Made by a program: the position numbers and the translations under genes | From: Marisa cornuarietis | Taxonomy: Eukaryota > Mollusca > Gastropoda > Architaenioglossa > Ampullariidae | Direction of reading: 5' to 3' | DNA: 64,000 bases | Assembly (NCBI GenBank): GCA_004794655.1 | Contig: SMMW01000006.1 | Span: forward strand, 594,001-658,000 | Part shown: positions 58,640 to 64,000 of the stretch, in pieces | How the letters are laid out: each line of letters opens with the position of its first letter | How positions within the stretch are numbered: position 1 is the first letter of the stretch | The notes under the pieces: model-generated | Seen by the model: the letters and a program-made list of their open reading frames with translations, nothing else | Databases searched by the model: none | Told to the model about the DNA's origin: nothing

Positions 58640-61000
58640 TACGCACACATAAACATCTAAAATAAACATACTCACTTAAACGTTTACAATATAACCGTTT
58701 AGCAAAGCTAAAGGCTGTGGTACAAACATTTGTTTCGCAAAAAATGTCTGTGAGTATTCAGGAATAGATGGTCGTTGTTTTCATGGTTTGTAGCTGAAAA
58801 AACACTTCCTTCTTACTTCTCAAAAGTCACTCGAAATTGATAACCTGTTTAAGCAGAAAAGGTTAATGGGGAGAAAGGAAATGGTTGAGTTTTGCAATTC
58901 ATATGGCGTAGCTAGTCACAGTGAACCTTTACGTTCACTTTCCCTACAGCTTTTGAGCCATGGGACTCTTCCTCATGTCGTGAATGTTTACGAATTTTTT
59001 GGTACGGTCTAGAATGAAAGCACAACGTATTTTGGATATTTTCTTTTTATGTGTAAACTGCTCACGACTTTACCTAAATGATGACCCTCCTCTTTACTAA
59101 CAAGGGGAACCAGAGTAAAAGATCATCAAGCTGTTCATCAACATAGGCCTCATTTTTGTCGTTGTCGCTGCTGCCATGATTGCACAAACCTACTTAATAC
59201 ACCCTGAAATACAAAGCACAAATCGCTCTTTCAGTGACAGTGAAAAATCGCTCTTTCAGTGACAGTGAAATATTAGACAGAAAGATTAACTCAGAATGTT
59301 CACGGCGTTGTCTTATCTAAATTTCTTACGAGACAGAAACATCTGGAGAGTACATAATGAATACAGAGTACGGTAGAAAGAGTGAACGTAATGGTGAAAA
59401 ATATAATAAAATATTCGAACTATTTCTGATCACATTGACATACTAATGCCCTGCACTGTTGTAAATGTCCTTTATAGCTAAATCAATGTTTATGAAAAAA
59501 CACATTTGGATGACAGTAAGGTATCTGTGAGTATGAATGTGTGGCCATAATGAGAACGATTTATAATTTTTACCCTCTCTATCAACTAGTCAAAAGGTCT
59601 CCTTCTCTTCTTCCATCCTAACTGGCGGGTGTAACACTGAGAGAAAATACTTCCCTAAAACGAAGCGCAAAATCCCATCTCTACTTCCCCCTCTTCACTT
59701 ATGATGTGCGAGGTATCCTGGTGCACCGAGTCACACAAAATCCTGAAATCGTGCACAAAGTCTTATAGCTAATGTGCGTATTAATTTAATTCAGCATTCG
59801 TTCCAAGAACACAAAGGAAACTTAATCAGCAGGAAGAGTGTCATGTTATAATCCTCGTATTAAGTGTACTCGTGCCAATCCCATTAGTTCTATTGAAACT
59901 TTGTTGAGAGAGCTAAGATTTTTGTACTCTGTGAGGACTTAGTTTGTGTTAAGCTGTTTGTGTCTGTGACGGTATGTTTCTATAAATGCCACAAAATATT
60001 ATCTTGGGAAAAATACTGCTTCTACCATATAGCGTTTTTGTGAGTTCCTTCACAAAACGCTTCCTAGAGAACAAACTCCTGGGTTATGTTTATTAAGTGG
60101 CGTTCAATGCCTAGTTGTAAGTCACCTCCTGGGTCAGTACGTGGTAGTGTGGTGCAAGGATAAGAACTGTTGGGTGCACAACTAACGTGAAATTATATAT
60201 CATGAAGGTGATATAAAAGCCCAGTAATTTAGATATAATTTAAATATTTAAATATGTTATTCTTCTAACACACACGCGCACACGCACAAACACAAACATG
60301 CACTCACGCGCGAGCGAGCGCACACAAACACGCAGACACACACCAAAGGGCGGAAAATCTGGTTCCTGATAAGATATTAATTAAGTGTTAGTTCGCTCTC
60401 GCAGTCAGTACCGCATTTCTTCACTGAGTTGTCCCTGTCTTTATGACACTTGTTTTACCATACAACAACAGATCCTTCCATCACCAACATCCTTCTTTAC
60501 GTTTTCCCTTTAAACAGAGTGTTGGAAAATGCCCCAAGCATTAAAGGCCATAAAGGTCAGCTTGAACCAAATCAGTGCATGACATGTAGGACTTGACAAT
60601 TTAAGTCGCAAAGACGTATTTTCCCATTACAATCCAGCAGCTCAGCCCACAATGTTTCCGTAGCTTTATCACATCTTTATGGCAGATGTGGCTTTCACAC
60701 CGGATGTGAATTTCCTCATTGCAGGCGGTTGAGATAAACGTGGACTCTATGCACCTCTGTTAAAAATAGAGCTCCATTTCGTAAACACTTACAATAGTTT
60801 AAAGGGCGCGTACTCTCTCTCTCCACCCAAACCCACCCCCACCCCAACACACACACACACACAGCGAATGAATCCACAAAACGCACTAGAAGAACAGCAG
60901 TAGATCGTTAACACAAAGCCGAAGACGTGATTTCATTTCTATACATGTATGCGGACAAGATAAATTAAAAGTATTAGACATAACACAGAAATGCCTGTGT
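58640..61000. other. Spacer without recognised gene
   Basis: No coding evidence. A two-copy tandem repeat of about 25 bases (AATCGCTCTTTCAGTGACAG units) lies at 59220-59270, and CA/CG-rich tracts lie at 60270-60345 and 60840-60865. Confidence 0.45.
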
Positions 61001-61140
61001 AGCTTAGTGGTTAGGACGGACCAGAATGTCCCTGAATGAGGACTACAATTCGCGATAAAACTCTTCAAGCACAAGAGGCCGCGGTTCTGTAGGAGTGAGT
61101 ACCTGATTCATCAGGGAAAGAAACGACGACAAAAAAAGAG
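60985..61140 (+). mobile_element. Possible tRNA-derived SINE, second family
   Basis: GCCTGTGTAGCTTAGTGGTT at 60991-61010 looks like an A-box head, and a body with GGTTCTGTAGGAGTGAG follows. Only one copy is seen in the window, so the call rests on the head. Confidence 0.35.
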
Positions 61141-61504
61141 AAGTATGCCACTATACACGTGGACCTCGTTTAACTCTTCTGTGGTCTCTAGGCTATGGGT
61201 CAGATGTTTTTCTTCTAAAACTTTAAAAAGCAGTAACAGGTGTACATATTTTAAAACAAAAACTTAAAACAATTCAAAGCTCCCCAGTCGAAGAAGAGTT
61301 ACACGGACGTCAGTGACAAATCCACCAATGTTGAGATAAAATACGGTTGTACTTATGGAGCCAGAACTGGGGGCAATATAAAGGACATAGTAAAAAGGCC
61401 ATGCAAAATTATAGATATAAAGAAAAACTCATGTACTTATGGCTCACTAAACATCAGTGTTATTTACTACTTAATACACAATCTGCCAAAAGTTAAGATA
61501 ATCA

Positions 61505-62660
61505 TCATTATTCCTTGTTACTCCTTGTTGCATAGGGCCGCAACAACATCTCGCCAGCGGACCCGGTTTTGGGCAGTCCCCCTCAGTTGGGCCCATGTGG
61601 TTCCGGCGTCCTTTGCCTCGCTCTCTACTGAACTTCTCCAAGTCTGTTTTGACCTCCCAACTCTCCTGAGGTTTCTAGTCAAGTACCTGCCTGGCAATGG
61701 TGTCAGCTGGTTTGCGCAGGGTGTGTCCTATCCAGCCCCACTTGCGCTTTTTGATGTCTTGACTAATGTCATTCTGGTTAGTTCTTTTCCACAGGCTGCA
61801 ATTGGAGATCTTTTCAGGCCATCTTATTCCCTAAATATGGCGAAGGCATCGATTGGTAAAGGTCTGGAGCTTGTTGTTGATGGTGTTTGTCACTCTTCAG
61901 GTTTTCAAAGTCATACGGTAGGACTGCCTTCACATTGGCGTTGAAGATACGAGTCTTACTGCGAAGGAATAATGCTCGGGAGTTCCAGATGGGGCGTAGG
62001 ATGTTATAGGTCAACTCGCTCGCAACATTATTTCTTTATGATCGGGTTGAGCTCGTTTAAAAATAATAATTCCCAAAATATGAGGACATAATGAAACTTC
62101 ATTTTACAGAAATAAGCCTTCAAACATCGGCATTCTCACCTGTAACTAGGAAGGCGGGAAAAAATATTCTCCTATACTGAAGCGTTCTCTCACGTGATCG
62201 AACTATTTGTAACAACGAATTTGCATGTCTTAGAGTGAAATGAAGAAACATCAGTCAGGTTGTCGTGTTCAAGAAGCGATTTTGTTCGCCCAAAATGTGA
62301 AACAGCTGAATTTGGAATACAGCCCTACAGATTGGAACTTTATTTAGAAGCTTCGAATGAAGTTAAAAAATAATTTAATGGTCCAAACTGAATTCATTCA
62401 ACAGACTGGTAAGTCAATCAGATCAAAATTTAGCTTGCTCAGTTTGGTTTGTGCATGCTGCTGCCGATGAGATAGGAGACTAATGTCATCTGCAAAGTCC
62501 AGGTCCTCTAGCAGTAGCTGTTTGGTGAAGGTCCACTGGATACCGCTGTTGTTGTTTTGGGATGTCTTACGCATAATCCAGTCTATGACCATCAGGAAGA
62601 TTGTAGGTGATAATATGAAACCCTATCTTACGCCAGTCTTCATTACAAAAGGTTTTGTGA
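61505..62660 (-). mobile_element. Non-LTR retrotransposon, RT to C-terminus, degraded
   Basis: Minus-strand frames read in order: KTGVR (motif B start, near 62630), VIDWIMRKT, then DLDFADDISLLSH with the catalytic F-A-D-D (near 62480-62510), IWNSRALFLRSKTRIFNANV (near 61930-61990), and a C-terminal NRVRW-like block, broken by frameshift, near 61540. Stops interrupt the frame throughout. It abuts the 3' end of another LINE at about 62700. Confidence 0.75.
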
Positions 62661-62702
62661 GTTTGCAATTATGGATAACTTGGCAGAATGAGTATTCATA
62701 AG

Positions 62703-62767
62703 ATAAAATAAGATAATACTTTATTTGTCCCAGAGGGCAATTTAGTGGCAGCTCGATAAGAGTTATA

Positions 62768-62798
<31 letters not shown>

Positions 62799-62962
62799 AA
62801 CACACACAAACACACACAAAAACAAAAAAGAAAGCACACAATACACACGCACACACAAAAGAGACACACACAAAAACACACACACAAAACACACACACAA
62901 AAACGCACACACAAAACACACACACAAGAAAAACAAAACACACACACAACACACACAATACG

Positions 62963-63007
<45 letters not shown>

Positions 63008-64000
63008 CACGATGGGAGCTGGACAAACTCTGGATAGGACTTGTCTGTCTTCACAGAGGATTGCAGACACTTTCAGAAATGTCTGCCTGTTTTACAGAGT
63101 CTGAAGTGTAGTTTGGACTGTCCCAATGACTTTTGTTGTAGAAACAGATAAATGACAAGGACAGCACGCTCTCTATGTGCGATCTATAAAAAAGCTGAAG
63201 AAGTTGGTGGGAGACAGAGAAAGACTTCAGCTTCCGGAGGAGGAAGAGGCGCTGCTGAGCTTTCTTCACGATGGCTTGGGTGTTGACATCCCAGCAAAGT
63301 CGCCTGTCGAAGATGGTGCCCAGGTATTTAAAAACAAAAACAATTTCTACCTCCTTGTTGTGGATGACACTTACAGGACTTGGTGGAGAATTCCGACGGA
63401 AATCAAAAACCATCTCTTTGGTTTTACTCACATTAAGTTCTAAGAATTAGTCATCGCACCAGGCGATAAATTCCTCGAAAGCTACACCGTGGGTATCTGC
63501 TGGCCCGCTTAGGAGAGACAGCTCTGCCGTGTCATCAGAGAATTTGACCCTCATGGTTACTGCTACAACTGTTGGTATACAGAATAAACAGAATCAGGGA
63601 TAAAACACAATCCATGGTGGATGTTTATGAATTTAGGCGGAATACCATAGTGGTTCATCAGCCTCCAGATGACGTCCCTGTTTACACTGTCGAAGGCCTT
63701 CTTAAAATCCACAAAAGTTATATAAAGGGAGGACTGCCATTCGATGGACTGTTCTATGATGATGCGGAAGGTTGCAATGTGGTCAGTGCATGACTTATCC
63801 TGGTGAAACCCTGCTTGTTCTGGTCTCAGTCTCTTGTTGTCTAGTGCCTTTTTCAATCTCTCTAGTATTATCATTGTCAGGACTTTGCTGGAGATGGACA
63901 ACTTTCTTTGGTAGTTTGACCAAGTGACGTAATTTCCAGTCTGCTGGGACTAGCTCTTGTTCCCATATCTTGTGTAGCAGGAGCTGTAAAATTGTTGCTG
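62703..64000 (-). mobile_element. Non-LTR retrotransposon, runs off the window
   Basis: Minus strand. The part at 63563-63901 reads LRPEQAGFHQDKSCTDHIAT and FVDFKKAFDSVNRDVIW (motif A). The part at 63051-63431 reads KYLGTIFDRRLCWDVNTQ, KKAQQRLFLLRKL and FYRSHIESVLSLS. The 3' end has TTGCCCTCTGGGACAAATAA, shared with the copy at 37410-38440. Between motif A and KYLGTIF the motif B-C region is missing or unreadable. A CA-rich tract at 62767-63004 replaces part of the C-terminal coding region. Continues past 64000. Confidence 0.8.
62767..63004 (+). repeat. CA-rich microsatellite inside the LINE
   Basis: About 238 bases of interrupted CA repeats that lie between the LINE's C-terminal coding part and its 3' end. 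Confidence 0.9.

Noticed and set aside
59220..59271. CRISPR-like repeat pair
   Set aside because: Only two adjacent copies of a 25-base unit with no spacers, in animal DNA.
61525..61944. Plus-strand open frame of 139 codons
   Set aside because: Antisense shadow of the minus-strand LINE C-terminal region.
62623..63070. Long Cys-Val-rich open frames
   Set aside because: Translation of the CA-rich tract inside the LINE; only the flanks are real LINE sequence.

Overview
The window is animal nuclear DNA, most likely from a mollusc and probably a gastropod (inference). It is AT-rich and dense in microsatellites, tRNA-derived SINEs, non-LTR retrotransposon fragments and TTAGGG-type interstitial telomere repeat. 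The genes are split into small phase-1 exons and encode secretory/transmembrane proteins with immunoglobulin-like ectodomains. No bacterial operon, tRNA, rRNA or CRISPR array was found.

The centre of interest is a cluster of six related receptor-like genes arranged as three head-to-head (divergent) pairs. In each pair the minus-strand gene (working names CysR1, CysR2, CysR3) encodes a small type I membrane protein of 231-249 residues: signal peptide, a two-exon cysteine-rich ectodomain of unrecognised family, a short stalk with a dibasic or furin-type site lying between two conserved cysteines, one transmembrane helix and a short tail without tyrosine. The plus-strand gene (IgR1, IgR2, IgR3) encodes a signal peptide followed by three one-exon ectodomain units of about 122, 94 and 98 residues, the middle one a clear Ig domain. 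IgR3 is complete at 519 residues and ends in a cytoplasmic tail with an ITIM (Y464, LIYGDL) and an ITSM-type motif (Y488, TEYAAI), the layout of inhibitory immune receptors such as Siglecs. All exon-intron models were derived by hand from splice sites, phase continuity and paralogue comparison. Four genes (CysR1-3 and IgR3) close perfectly in frame.

Layout: 1-4.5 kb repeats (SINEs and a tandem ~1 kb duplication); 4.5-9.0 CysR1 (-); 9.0-11.5 divergent spacer; 11.5-13.8 IgR1 (+), ectodomain only; 13.8-19.6 microsatellites and dispersed repeats; 19.6-23.6 CysR2 (-); 25.4-27.7 IgR2 (+), disabled by one nonsense codon; 27.7-38.4 repeats and a retrotransposon 3' half; 38.6-42.7 CysR3 (-), whose first intron holds a telomere-like array; 42.7-47.5 spacer with a MADF-like pseudogene, a perfect-arm cruciform, a LINE remnant and a MITE-like element; 47.5-54.7 IgR3 (+); 54.7-64 retrotransposon fragments, a SINE and a CA-rich tract.

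Pairs 1 and 2 look like a more recent duplication of a ~14 kb two-gene block; pair 3 is more diverged. The inferred picture is a paired-receptor cluster: a divergent promoter region in each unit may co-regulate a proteolytically processed Cys-rich membrane protein and an Ig receptor that in at least one copy can signal through ITIM/ITSM. Whether the two partners bind each other is unknown.
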